In this document: piece after piece, positions 16,985-24,939 of the stretch
Layout of the letters: every line of letters starts with the position of its first letter
Numbering within the stretch: the stretch's first letter is position 1
Origin: Myxococcus hansupus
GTDB taxonomy: Bacteria; Myxococcota; Myxococcia; Myxococcales; Myxococcaceae
Direction: 5' to 3'
Assembly: GCF_000280925.3 (NCBI RefSeq)
Contig: NZ_CP012109.1
Location: 9,274,001-9,338,000 of the forward strand
DNA: 64,000 nucleotides
Position numbers and translations under genes: made by a program
The notes under the pieces: generated by a model
What the model was told of the DNA's origin: nothing
The model's database searches: none
Seen by the model: only the letters and a program-made list of their open reading frames with translations

Positions 16985-17854
16985 ATGGGGATTCAACCGC
17001 GTGTCACGGAGGCCGGGCCGCGCGACGTGGCGCTGCATGCTTCGTTCTGCGACTACGTGTCACACGTCTTCACGCGCGCCGACTTCCGCCGGTGGACGGC
17101 GTGGGGTGAGTGGGATGACGGCTACCGCGCGTTCATGGTGGTGGAGGGCGGCCGCGTGGTGGCGAACGCGTCCGTGACGCGGATGCGGCTGCTGCTGGAT
17201 GGGCGCGAGGTCTCCGGGTTCCAGTTGGGCGCCGTGGGGTGTCTGCCCTCTGGGCGAGGGCGTGGGCTGGCACGGACGGTCATGGACGCGGCCCTGGCGT
17301 ACTGCGGGGAGGCGCCGGTGTTGCTGTTCGCCAATCCGAGCGTGCGGGCGTTCTACCCGCGCTTCGGCTTTCAGGCCCGGGGGCAGACGCTCTTCGCGGC
17401 TTCGCATGTGGCCAAGCCCGCGGGGCCGGCCGCGCCGCTCCTCGACGTGTCGCTGGCGGAGGTGCGGGCGGGGCTTGCCCGGCTGGCGGATGCGGGTGTT
17501 CCGGTGACGGAGCGCTTCGGCGCGCGGGGGCATTCGCGCATCGCGAGCTGGTACGCGGCGAATGGGTTCGCGCGGCCGCTGCGCCAGTTGCGCGACGATG
17601 CGTGGGTGTTCGCGGAGGTGGAGGGCGAGACGCTGTATGTCGATGACATCTTCGCGCGTGAGCCCTTCGACTTGAGCGCGGAGCTGCCGCGTCTTATCGA
17701 CCGGCCCATCACCTCCATCCAGTTCGGCTTCACGCCGGAGCGTTGGTGGCCCGGCGCGGAGCCCGTGGGGGAGGAGGCGGATGCCGACCTGTTCGTGCGT
17801 GGTGGAGGGTGGCCCGAGGGGTTTGAACGGTTCCCGGTGATGGCTCGGACCTGA
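16985..17854 (+). CDS. GNAT-family N-acetyltransferase
   Basis: 289 residues from the ATG at 16985. Upstream in-frame starts would add a non-conserved extension into the divergent promoter region. The acetyl-CoA binding motif A appears as LGAVGCLPSGRGRGLARTVM (the Q/R-x-x-G-x-G/A class), followed by NPSVRAFYPRFGF, typical of GNAT enzymes. The C-terminal half (about residue 160 on) looks like a second, degenerate GNAT lobe (ARGHSRIASWYAANGF...DDAWVF). Substrate unknown. The gene is divergent from the RoxA-like gene across about 150 bases and ends 14 bases before the truncated acyltransferase fragment. Confidence 0.8.
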   Translation: MGIQPRVTEAGPRDVALHASFCDYVSHVFTRADFRRWTAWGEWDDGYRAFMVVEGGRVVANASVTRMRLLLDGREVSGFQLGAVGCLPSGRGRGLARTVMDAALAYCGEAPVLLFANPSVRAFYPRFGFQARGQTLFAASHVAKPAGPAAPLLDVSLAEVRAGLARLADAGVPVTERFGARGHSRIASWYAANGFARPLRQLRDDAWVFAEVEGETLYVDDIFAREPFDLSAELPRLIDRPITSIQFGFTPERWWPGAEPVGEEADADLFVRGGGWPEGFERFPVMART

Positions 17855-17868
17855 GCAGTCAGCGGGCG

Positions 17869-18223
17869 TTAGCGGTAACTTATCCACGCGCTGGCGGAGC
17901 GCGCCTTCACGACGGCGAAGGCGCGGCAGGCGAACCACATGGGCACCGTGACCAGGAGCGCCAGCGTCCACACCGCGCCGACGCCGAGCAGGCAGAATAG
18001 CGTGTCCTGGTTCTGTCCGAAGGTGAACAGCGCAAGCCTGTTCAGTGCGTGCAGTAGGTGCAGGTGGACGACGTAGATGGACAGCGGCGCGGCGCCGAAC
18101 ACCGCCAGGGTGCGCGTCAGGGCCTTGGGGGCGTCGTCCACAGCAGGGCAAACAGCGCGGCGCCCACGCTGAGCATCGGCAGCAGGAAGTCGAGCGATGG
18201 CGGGTACTTCGTCGGGTTGGCGA
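17869..18223 (-). pseudogene. Truncated DUF1624/acyltransferase-like membrane protein remnant
   Basis: The region is about 88% identical by eye to the 3' end of the intact gene at 20848-22050, in the same orientation, and retains only about the last 115-120 codons. The last 90 codons are open (RTLAVFGAAPLSIYVVHLHLLHALNRL to the stop at 17869). Around 18135-18150 a two-base length difference shifts the frame, and the similarity stops near 18223, just before the promoter of the low-GC Z1 gene. It lacks a start and most membrane helices, so it is not functional. It marks the left edge of the foreign insertion. Confidence 0.8.
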
Positions 18224-18241
18224 CCAATCTCGTTAATGGAA

Positions 18242-18270
18242 TTGACGGAACGTGTTCATGGCGTTAACGT
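18242..18270 (+). promoter_or_regulatory. Candidate promoter of the Z1 gene with internal inverted repeat
   Basis: TTGACG (18242-18247), 17-base spacer, TAACGT (18265-18270), in a stretch far more AT-rich than the flanks. The spacer contains GAAC-GT-GTTC (18248-18257), a perfect inverted repeat that could be an operator, possibly for the HTH domain of the gene product itself. CGTTAACG (18262-18269) is also palindromic. The transcript would start about 20 bases before the ATG. Confidence 0.45.
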
Positions 18271-18294
18271 GTCCTTGTGAATGGAGGTCACAAC

Positions 18295-20634
18295 ATGGAC
18301 TCTGACTTGATTGGGCTGCATGAGATCGCGATGGCTGCCGGAGTTACACCTTCGGCCGTGGTGAATTGGCGAAAGCGGTTCGTCGACTTCCCTTCGCCTG
18401 TTGTCGAATTGAAATCAGGGCCTGTTTTTCGGGCAGTGCAGATCTACGCTTGGCTTGAAAAGCGTCAGCGGAAGGAACTCGGGTCCGCGACTCGATTGTA
18501 TGACCAGTTGGCCGCCAAGCGTAACGATGATGCCAGTCTGATCTCGAAGATTGAAGAAGCCGCGCACAAGCTGGCTGATGAGAACACCTCCGTCCGGAGC
18601 CCTGGTATGTTGCTTGGAAAAATCCAGAGCGGAAAGACAAGGGCATTTCTTGGAATTATAGCCAGGTGTTTTGATCTTGGTTACGAGCTTGCCGTCGTGC
18701 TTACGAAGGGCACCACGTCACTTGCACGCCAGACCTTGATGCGAATTAAAAAGGACTTTGCTGACTTCATTCAGACGGACGAGGTGCAGGTTTATGATGT
18801 GATGTCCCTTCCGAATTTGACGCCGTACGAGCTGAATCAGAAGCTGATTTTGGTTGTAAAAAAAGAAGACGACAATATGTCGCGCCTGATTGAGTCGGTT
18901 GAAGTGAAGTATCCAGTCTTGAAAAACAAGCGACTGCTGATTGTGGACGACGAGGCGGATTTTACGTCTGTTAGTTACAAGAAGAAGGATGGCGTTGTAG
19001 GGGTGGGGAAAATTTATGGTCAGATTGACTACCTCCGGAACCTTGTCGAGAAGTCCGATTTCTTGCAAGTGACGGCAACGCCATATGCGCTCTATCTTCA
19101 GCCGGAGGAAGGCATTGTCGAGGCCGGTGTTCAGTTGTTTAAGCCACTGAGGCCCAAGTTTACAGTCGTTCTGCCTGTGCATGACAGCTATGTCGGGGGA
19201 GATTATTATTTCGAAAAAAGTACGGAGCCGGACTCGCCCGCCTATTATTTTTATCGTGAGGTCCCTCTCGAAGAGCGAGAGGCATTGAAGAAGGAAGACC
19301 GACGAAGGATTAAGATTGAAAATGTATTGACGGAAAAGCGCGTGGCTGTGCTGCGCGATGCTGTTTTGACATTTATGGTGGGGGGGACCGTTAGGCGTCT
19401 GCAGTCAATGTCGAATAAGGAGCGTCCGCAAAAATATAGCTTCTTGTTTCATACCGAACAGGCCAGGAGTTCTCATGACTGGCAAGAGGAGATTGCTACT
19501 GCGATTCGTGATGGATTGGTGTCCGAAGCAGCGGAAGACAGTCCTTTGTTTAATGAGATCATGCTCCGGGCATTTTCGGACCTGAAGCGGTCTATTCAAC
19601 TTGCGGACTCCTTGACTCCCAGTTTTGAGGATGTGAAAGGGGAAGTGGTCAGGGCCCTTGTTGAAGGGCAGATGATGATTACTAAAGTTAACTCAGATAA
19701 GGATGTGGAAGAACTCCTGGATGAGGATGGGCAGCTCAAGCTCCGAACGCCATTTAATATCTTTATCGGAGGGCAGATTCTGGATCGTGGAATTACAATT
19801 AGGAACTTGATTGTGTTTTACTATGGGCGTAGTCCCAAGCGCTTTCAGCAGGATACGGTGCTGCAGCATTCGCGCATGTATGGTGCGCGTTCGATGGCGG
19901 ATTTGGCGGTGACGCGTTTTTATGCGCCCCAACATGTGTATCAGGTGATGCGAAAGATACATGCTTTTGATGTTGCCTTGCGAGAGGCGTTTGAGTCGGG
20001 GGCTCACGACCGTGGGGTTTATTTTATTCAAAAGGATGCGAGAGGAGTTGTTGTTCCTTGTTCGCCGAATAAGCTTATGTTTTCGGAGGTTACTAGTGTC
20101 CGGCCCGGGCGACGCATGCTGCCGGTTGGGTTTCAGACGGTCTCGAAGACGGCCGGTGCTAAGCGCCTCGCTAGTCTCGATGCTCGTGTTCGAGAGCTTG
20201 TTGGGGATGGAAATATAGGGCCGGTTTTGGTTGGGGTTCAGGATGCAGCTGAGTTGCTAGGGCTTGCGTATGAGAACCTTGAATTTGAAAGGGCTGAGGA
20301 GGATCCTCGAAAGGCACATGCTGCGGCCCTCGAGCACTTGTCTCGGACCTGCAAGGACTCTGAAATGGTAGGGAAGGTGTGGCTGCTTGTTTCTCGGGAC
20401 CGTGATGTCGCCCGGTACCGAGAAGAGGGGCGGTTCTCTAATGCGCCAGATACAAAACAACAGACAGAGTTGGCGCTTGCTAAGGCCGAACATGTCCCGG
20501 TGCTGATGCTGTTGCGGCAGAATGGTGATGAGAAGAGAGGGTGGCGCAATCTTCCATTCTGGTGGCCGGTAATTGTGCCGCCCAAGACAGCTGTGACATC
20601 TATCTTTGCATCTGATGTCCCGTCGCGTTCGTAG
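18295..20634 (+). CDS. HTH-SF2 helicase-Z1 domain protein, candidate defence gene
   Basis: 779 residues from the ATG at 18295, preceded by GGAGG (18283-18287). An in-frame GTG at 18277 overlaps that Shine-Dalgarno sequence. An N-terminal AlpA/MerR-like HTH (about 8-50, LHEIAMAAGVTPSAVVNWRKRF) is followed by a P-loop GKIQSGKT (108-115), a Walker B DDEAD (218-222), motif III-like TATPY (259-263), and the Z1 signature GGQILDRGIT (491-500) with QDTVLQHSRMYG (518-529). Z1-helicases are known from restriction-like and phage-defence modules with MutL-type ATPases, nucleases and methylases. None of these is adjacent. GC is near 50% and codon use unlike the roughly 70% GC neighbours, so the gene was acquired. 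Antiphage function is inferred from the family and context. Confidence 0.85.
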   Translation: MDSDLIGLHEIAMAAGVTPSAVVNWRKRFVDFPSPVVELKSGPVFRAVQIYAWLEKRQRKELGSATRLYDQLAAKRNDDASLISKIEEAAHKLADENTSVRSPGMLLGKIQSGKTRAFLGIIARCFDLGYELAVVLTKGTTSLARQTLMRIKKDFADFIQTDEVQVYDVMSLPNLTPYELNQKLILVVKKEDDNMSRLIESVEVKYPVLKNKRLLIVDDEADFTSVSYKKKDGVVGVGKIYGQIDYLRNLVEKSDFLQVTATPYALYLQPEEGIVEAGVQLFKPLRPKFTVVLPVHDSYVGGDYYFEKSTEPDSPAYYFYREVPLEEREALKKEDRRRIKIENVLTEKRVAVLRDAVLTFMVGGTVRRLQSMSNKERPQKYSFLFHTEQARSSHDWQEEIATAIRDGLVSEAAEDSPLFNEIMLRAFSDLKRSIQLADSLTPSFEDVKGEVVRALVEGQMMITKVNSDKDVEELLDEDGQLKLRTPFNIFIGGQILDRGITIRNLIVFYYGRSPKRFQQDTVLQHSRMYGARSMADLAVTRFYAPQHVYQVMRKIHAFDVALREAFESGAHDRGVYFIQKDARGVVVPCSPNKLMFSEVTSVRPGRRMLPVGFQTVSKTAGAKRLASLDARVRELVGDGNIGPVLVGVQDAAELLGLAYENLEFERAEEDPRKAHAAALEHLSRTCKDSEMVGKVWLLVSRDRDVARYREEGRFSNAPDTKQQTELALAKAEHVPVLMLLRQNGDEKRGWRNLPFWWPVIVPPKTAVTSIFASDVPSRS

Positions 20635-20704
20635 GGTGTCTGCTCTGTGCTGAGGGCGTATCCCTTCAAGCAAAACATTCCGTAGGGCGATGTCGAACCC
20701 TGAC

Positions 20705-20730
20705 CGTGCTCGGAGATGTGCACGAGCACG
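20705..20730 (+). terminator. Hairpin downstream of the Z1 gene
   Basis: CGTGCTC (20705-20711) pairs with GAGCACG (20724-20730), about 70 bases after the Z1 stop. No T run follows (a G run does), so it may be a weak or Rho-assisted terminator or simply a structural remnant. The rest of the 213-base gap to 20847 shows no gene. Confidence 0.3.
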
Positions 20731-20847
20731 GGGGGAAGTGTGCTCGTAAGGCGGATATGTGACGTACCTGAATGACCTGGGGCGTGTGTCGCGGCAAAAC
20801 TGTTGCCATGTGTCTGTAATGCGGTCGCCGATGAGTATCAAAAACAG

Positions 20848-22050
20848 TCAGAGGTAGCTCATCCAGGGGCTGGCGGAGCGCGCCTTCAAGCTGGCGAAGG
20901 CGCGGCAGGCGAACCACATGGGCACCGTGGCCAGGAGCGCCAGTGTCCACACCGCGCCGACGCCGGGCAGGCTGAACAGCGCGCCCTGGTTGGGCCCGAA
21001 GGCCGCCAGCGCGAGCTTGTTCAGCGCGTGCAGCAGGTACAGGTGGACGACGTAGAAGAACAGCGGCGCGGCGCCGAACACCACCAGGGTGCGCGTCACG
21101 GAGTCGGGCGCGTCGTTCAATAGCGCCAGCAGCGCCGCACCCGCGCCGAGCGTCAGCAGCAGGAAGTCGAGCGACGGCGGGTACTTCGTCAGATTGACGA
21201 AGGACATGGCCGTCTCCAGGGCCGTCGTGCCGGGTGTCCATGGGAGCGGCTCGCCGTAGATATTGATGAGCCGCAGCAGCACGAAGAGGCCCACCGAACT
21301 GGCCGCGGACAGCCACAGGCGTTTCCGCCGGACCTCGGGCGCGACCTGGGAGGAGAACCACGGCCCCACCGCGAAGCCCAGGGCGATGACGCCCAGCCAC
21401 GGCAGCACCGGATAGGAGGTCTTGAGCTGCGCGCCCCAGGGGAGGGCGATGAAGCCGCGGTCATGCAGCAGGGCCCAGAGCGCGTGCCCGGGCTCACCGG
21501 CCTCGAAGTGGATGGGGCCCAGCAGGTTGTGGCCGAAAATCACCACCAGCGCGAAGGTGAGCAGGGTCGGGCGCGGCAGGTGGAGCAGGGCCGCCAGCAC
21601 CATCATGGACACCCCAATCGCGCCGATGACCTGGAAGTAATACGTCGGGGGGACGAGCGTGAAGGTCCAGGCGAAGTTGATGACCGTCAGTTCGAGCACC
21701 AGCAGGAAGAGCCCGCGCTTGAACAGGAAGCTGGAGGCCGCGCGGCGTCCACCGTGCCGCTGACCGTAAAGCCACGCGGCCACACCGGTGAGGATGACGA
21801 ACACCGGCGCGCACAGGTGCGCGGCCATTCGCGTGAAGAAGAGGCTCGGGGGCGTCGTGGCGACGTCCACCGGGTCGCTGACCTGGGCGTGCAGGTAGAA
21901 GAACTCCCGCACGTGGTCGACGATCATCAGCGCCATGACAAACCCTCGCAGCGCGTCGATGCTGACGACGCGGCGACCCTTGGCGCGCGCCGTTTCGGGC
22001 GAGGTGGCGGTGGTATCCGCGGAGGGATGAAGCTGAAGGGAGTGGGGCAT
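20848..22050 (-). CDS. Multi-pass membrane protein, DUF1624/heparan N-acetyltransferase-like
   Basis: About 400 residues from ATG 22050. A GTG at 22095 is an alternative start, and neither has a clear ribosome binding site. After a cytoplasmic N-terminus comes the family signature VSIDALRGFVMALMIVDHVREFF, with the conserved Asp-Ala-x-Arg-Gly and Asp-His. About ten hydrophobic helices follow, with the loop LFLLVLELTVINFAW and the C-terminal YVVHLYLLHALNKL. Relatives are integral-membrane acyltransferases that acetylate extracytoplasmic glycans. Substrate unknown here. A shortened, frameshifted copy of its 3' end lies at 17869-18223, beyond the Z1 gene. This copy appears intact. Confidence 0.8.
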   Translation of the reverse strand: MPHSLQLHPSADTTATSPETARAKGRRVVSIDALRGFVMALMIVDHVREFFYLHAQVSDPVDVATTPPSLFFTRMAAHLCAPVFVILTGVAAWLYGQRHGGRRAASSFLFKRGLFLLVLELTVINFAWTFTLVPPTYYFQVIGAIGVSMMVLAALLHLPRPTLLTFALVVIFGHNLLGPIHFEAGEPGHALWALLHDRGFIALPWGAQLKTSYPVLPWLGVIALGFAVGPWFSSQVAPEVRRKRLWLSAASSVGLFVLLRLINIYGEPLPWTPGTTALETAMSFVNLTKYPPSLDFLLLTLGAGAALLALLNDAPDSVTRTLVVFGAAPLFFYVVHLYLLHALNKLALAAFGPNQGALFSLPGVGAVWTLALLATVPMWFACRAFASLKARSASPWMSYL

Positions 22051-22302
22051 CGGCGATCGTGGGCCACGCCATCCGCGCGGCGGTGGGGAGAACACGCGCG
22101 CCAGGTTCTGGCTTTCAGTCCGCTGGGGCGCCTGCTGGGACGCACGTCGGATAGCAGCGTGTCGTCACGCGCGCAGGCGGAAACCGGCGGGGAGAATCCT
22201 TGTTCCTCGCCGTGGGCACGAAGTACATGGATTGAAGTGGCACTTGCATCATGATGGCGATGAGTCGCCCTTGTCCGGACGGCCTTGGGGGCGCTCAGGT
22301 CG

Positions 22303-22335
22303 CCCCCAGGCCCATGTCACGCGACATGCCGGGGG
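22303..22335 (-). terminator. GC-rich hairpin after the LURP-one-like gene
   Basis: CCCCC (22303-22307) pairs with GGGGG (22331-22335), GG with CC, and CATGTC (22313-22318) with GACATG (22323-22328) around a 4-base loop with a small bulge. It begins 12 bases beyond the minus-strand stop at 22347. No T run is present. Confidence 0.45.
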
Positions 22336-22346
22336 ACCGGCCGCCG

Positions 22347-22964
22347 CTATTGCTGCCGGCCCTCGATGGCGCACATGAGCACCGCCGAGGCGACGCCGAG
22401 CCGCCGGTCCAACTGGTGGTCGAGGTCCATGGAGAAGTCCAAATCAATCTTCTGGATGAAGGGGTTGAAGCGCTGGTGGAAGGCGAGCACCTGGTTGAGC
22501 CCCATCGTCCCGGTGAAGGACTGGGGAATCAGGTTGGAGAGGAAGCGGCGCACCAGCGCCATCATCATGCTGTCCTCTTCAATCTTCCCCACCTCCTGGT
22601 CATTCGCATCCAGCACCAGCCACTGGTCGCGGAGGAGGGAGCGCAGGCCCTTGCGGCGCAGGGCGCCCAGGCGCTCGCCCGTGACGGCGTCCGTCACGTC
22701 GTACGTCATGCCGAAGTCGAGGATGCCGCGCGCCTTGATGGTGATGAGCTCCTCGCGCATCTCCTCGTCGGTGTAGATGCGGATGTCCTCCTTCAGCTTG
22801 AAGGCCTTCATCTTCGAATAGAACGCGAGGTTGCCCGCCTCGTCGTAGATGTGGAACGCGTCGCCGAACAGCTTGAAGAACTTGCGGCGAATCATGTAGC
22901 GCGTCTGGCCGAAGCGGCCGGGGGCCAGGTGGCTGGGAGCACGGGTCTGGAGTGCGGTCGACAT
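22347..22964 (-). CDS. LURP-one-related/scramblase-like family protein
   Basis: 205 residues from the ATG at 22964 behind a GGGGGTGG. Residues 20-190 show the tubby-like beta-barrel pattern of the LURP-one/phospholipid-scramblase clan: RYMIRRKFFKLFGDAFHIYDEAGNLAFYS, then FKLKEDIRIYTDEE, and later GALRRKGLRSLLRDQWLVLDANDQEVGKIEED. Each is a lipid- or membrane-associated beta-strand repeat. No catalytic site is expected. Bacterial members are uncharacterised. It is 86 bases downstream of regA on the same strand and may be the last gene of that operon, hence a possible output of RegA, but its own promoter cannot be excluded. Confidence 0.8.
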   Translation of the reverse strand: MSTALQTRAPSHLAPGRFGQTRYMIRRKFFKLFGDAFHIYDEAGNLAFYSKMKAFKLKEDIRIYTDEEMREELITIKARGILDFGMTYDVTDAVTGERLGALRRKGLRSLLRDQWLVLDANDQEVGKIEEDSMMMALVRRFLSNLIPQSFTGTMGLNQVLAFHQRFNPFIQKIDLDFSMDLDHQLDRRLGVASAVLMCAIEGRQQ

Positions 22965-23050
22965 GCCACCCCCATAGCAAAGGTGGCGAGTGACTCGCAC
23001 CTGGGCCTCCTTCGTGGAGCGCCCGGCAATTCCCGCGAGCTGAGAGTCGC

Positions 23051-23614
23051 TCAGCGAGAAGGTGGGTACTTCTGGAGTTTGCGCTGGAGCGAGCGCCGGT
23101 GGATGCCCAGCTTGCGCGCGGCCTCGGAGATGTTGCCGGCGCAGTCCGCGAGCACGCGGTTGATGTGCTCCCACTCCGCGCGCGCCAGGGACGGCGCCTC
23201 GAAGCTCTCCGGCGTCGCCACGGAGGGCTCGCCGGACGCACGCGCGAACGCCGCCAGCACGTCATCCACGTCCGCGGGCTTCGGCAGGTAGTTCACCGCG
23301 CCCAGCCGGATGGCATCCACCGTGGTGGCGATGCTCCCGTACCCCGTGAGGACGATGACGCGCGTGGAGGCATCCACCGTCAGCAGGTCCCTCACCACCT
23401 CCAGGCCGTTGCGGCCCGGCATGCGCAGGTCCACGACGGCGTACTCGGGCGAGTCGCGGCGCGCGGCGGCGAGCGCCTCGTCGTAGTCCCCGGCGGTGGT
23501 GACGTCCCAGCCACGCTCCCGGAAGGCGCGCGCCAGCCGCTCGCGCAAGGTGGCGTCGTCGTCCACCAGCAGCAGACTGGGGCGGTGCTCGGTGCCCGCG
23601 CTCGTGATGCTCAT
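23051..23614 (-). CDS. regA: RegA/PrrA-type response regulator
   Basis: 187 residues. The receiver domain (about 12-125) has the acidic pocket VDDD (18-20), phospho-acceptor Asp62 in AVVDLRMPGRNG, Thr in VLTGYGS and Lys in YLPKPAD. The short Pro/Ser linker leads to a Fis-type HTH ending HINRVLADCAGNISEAARKLGIHRRSLQRKLQK, the RegA/ActR/PrrA C-terminus. Proteobacterial RegA orthologues control respiration, carbon and nitrogen genes in response to redox. Length and the lack of a sigma54 AAA+ domain fit. The ATG overlaps the stop of the sensor gene (ATGA), so the pair is translationally coupled. Confidence 0.92.
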   Translation of the reverse strand: MSITSAGTEHRPSLLLVDDDATLRERLARAFRERGWDVTTAGDYDEALAAARRDSPEYAVVDLRMPGRNGLEVVRDLLTVDASTRVIVLTGYGSIATTVDAIRLGAVNYLPKPADVDDVLAAFARASGEPSVATPESFEAPSLARAEWEHINRVLADCAGNISEAARKLGIHRRSLQRKLQKYPPSR

Positions 23615-24939
23615 GACGCCAGCTCCGGCGCGGCGTGGGGCTCCGTCACCGGCAGCGCGAGGCTCGCCGTGGTGCCCTGTCCCGGTGTCGAGCGCAGCTC
23701 CAGCGAGCCGCCCAGTTGTTCCACCAGCGTGCGCGCCAGGAAGAGCCCCAGGCCCATGCCTTCTCCCGGCGGCTTGGTGGTGAAGAACGGCTCCCCGGCG
23801 CGAGACAACACCTCCGCCGCCATCCCCGTGCCCGCGTCCTGGACCTCGAGCAGCGCGCCCGCTCCGCGCGCCTGCACACGCAGCTCCACGGTGCGCGGCG
23901 TCTGCGATGCCTGGAGCGCGTTCTTCACCAACCCGCGCAGCACCCGGGCCAGGGCGCGCGGTGGGCCGTGGACACGCCACTCCCGGGCCTCGGTGGGCAA
24001 TTGGACGCGCACGCGCTCCGCGCCGTGGAGCTCCGCGAGCATGTCCTCCACCAGCCGGCCCAGGGGCACGGGGTGGAAGGGTTCGCCCGTCGTCTGCCCC
24101 GCGTCGGCGGACATCTGCACCAGCACGTCGCGGCAGCGGTCCACCTGCTGGCGGATGAGGCGCAGGTCCTCGCGCACGGATTCGGAGGTGCCCGCCGTGG
24201 CCAGCGCGCGCTCCACTTCCTTGGCCACCACGGCGATGGTGGACAGCGGCGTGGACAGCTCGTGCGCGGCGCCCGCGGCCAGCGTCGCCAGCGAGGCCAC
24301 CTTCTCCCTCCGTGCATGCAGCGCGCGCGCCTGGGCCAGCTCCTGCTCTCGCGCGCCGAGCGCCCGCGTGACGCGCTGGATGAAGTAGACGATGAAGCCC
24401 GCGGCCACGGCGAAGGCCACCCACATGCCGTTGATGTGCAGCCGCATCAGCTCCGCGTGGTCCGGCCGCGACAACCCCGCCGGCAGCTCCACATCCTGAA
24501 GCACGAAGAGCGAGCCGAAGGCCATCAGCGTGAAGCCGAACAGCCCCCACATCCACCGCGCGGGGAGCAGCACCGTGGCCAGCGCCACGTTCACCAGGTA
24601 GAGCGTGGTGAAGGGATTGTGGGTGCCGCCGCTCAGGGCCAGCAGGCCCGTGAGCACCAGCGTGTCCCACAGCATCAGCTTGCCGAGGGTGCCCTCCGTC
24701 ACTGGCAAATCCCGCGACAGCCAGGCGCGCACCGCCAGGTTGGTCAGGCCCTCCAGGCCCAGCAACGCGCCCAGCACCGGCAAGGGCAGTCCGAGCTCCA
24801 GCCCGTAGGCCGCCGCGCCAATGACGAGCGTCTGGCCCAGCAGCAAGCCCCAGCGCAGGCGCAGCAGCCACTCCAGGTTGAGGCGGGCCCGGGAGTCAGG
24901 CTCGAGGAGGGGTGTGGCGGCGGGGGGCGAAGGCGTCAT
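23611..24939 (-). CDS. regB: RegB/PrrB-type redox sensor histidine kinase
   Basis: 442 residues. Six hydrophobic helices (about 25-190) contain GGTHNPF (104-110), matching the GGxxNPF quinone-binding heptapeptide of RegB. The H-box AHELSTPLSTI has His226, and the dimerisation region keeps the Cys of QVDRCRDVL (Cys269), which in Rhodobacter RegB is the redox-active cysteine. The N-box is LVKNALQAS (Asn340), and the glycine boxes are DAGTGM and GEGMGLGLFLAR. The kinase should sense membrane quinone redox state and phosphorylate the RegA encoded next. It overlaps by ATGA with both the lipoprotein gene before it and regA after it, so four genes form one operon. Confidence 0.92.
   Translation of the reverse strand: MTPSPPAATPLLEPDSRARLNLEWLLRLRWGLLLGQTLVIGAAAYGLELGLPLPVLGALLGLEGLTNLAVRAWLSRDLPVTEGTLGKLMLWDTLVLTGLLALSGGTHNPFTTLYLVNVALATVLLPARWMWGLFGFTLMAFGSLFVLQDVELPAGLSRPDHAELMRLHINGMWVAFAVAAGFIVYFIQRVTRALGAREQELAQARALHARREKVASLATLAAGAAHELSTPLSTIAVVAKEVERALATAGTSESVREDLRLIRQQVDRCRDVLVQMSADAGQTTGEPFHPVPLGRLVEDMLAELHGAERVRVQLPTEAREWRVHGPPRALARVLRGLVKNALQASQTPRTVELRVQARGAGALLEVQDAGTGMAAEVLSRAGEPFFTTKPPGEGMGLGLFLARTLVEQLGGSLELRSTPGQGTTASLALPVTEPHAAPELAS

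Noticed and set aside
18223-20850. Insertion sequence or transposon carrying the Z1 gene
   Set aside because: No transposase, terminal inverted repeats or target duplication visible at the borders.
17856-20851. CAGTCAG at 17856-17862 and 20845-20851 as attachment sites of the Z1 island
   Set aside because: Only 7 bases, expected by chance and from the homology of the flanking copies; no integrase nearby.
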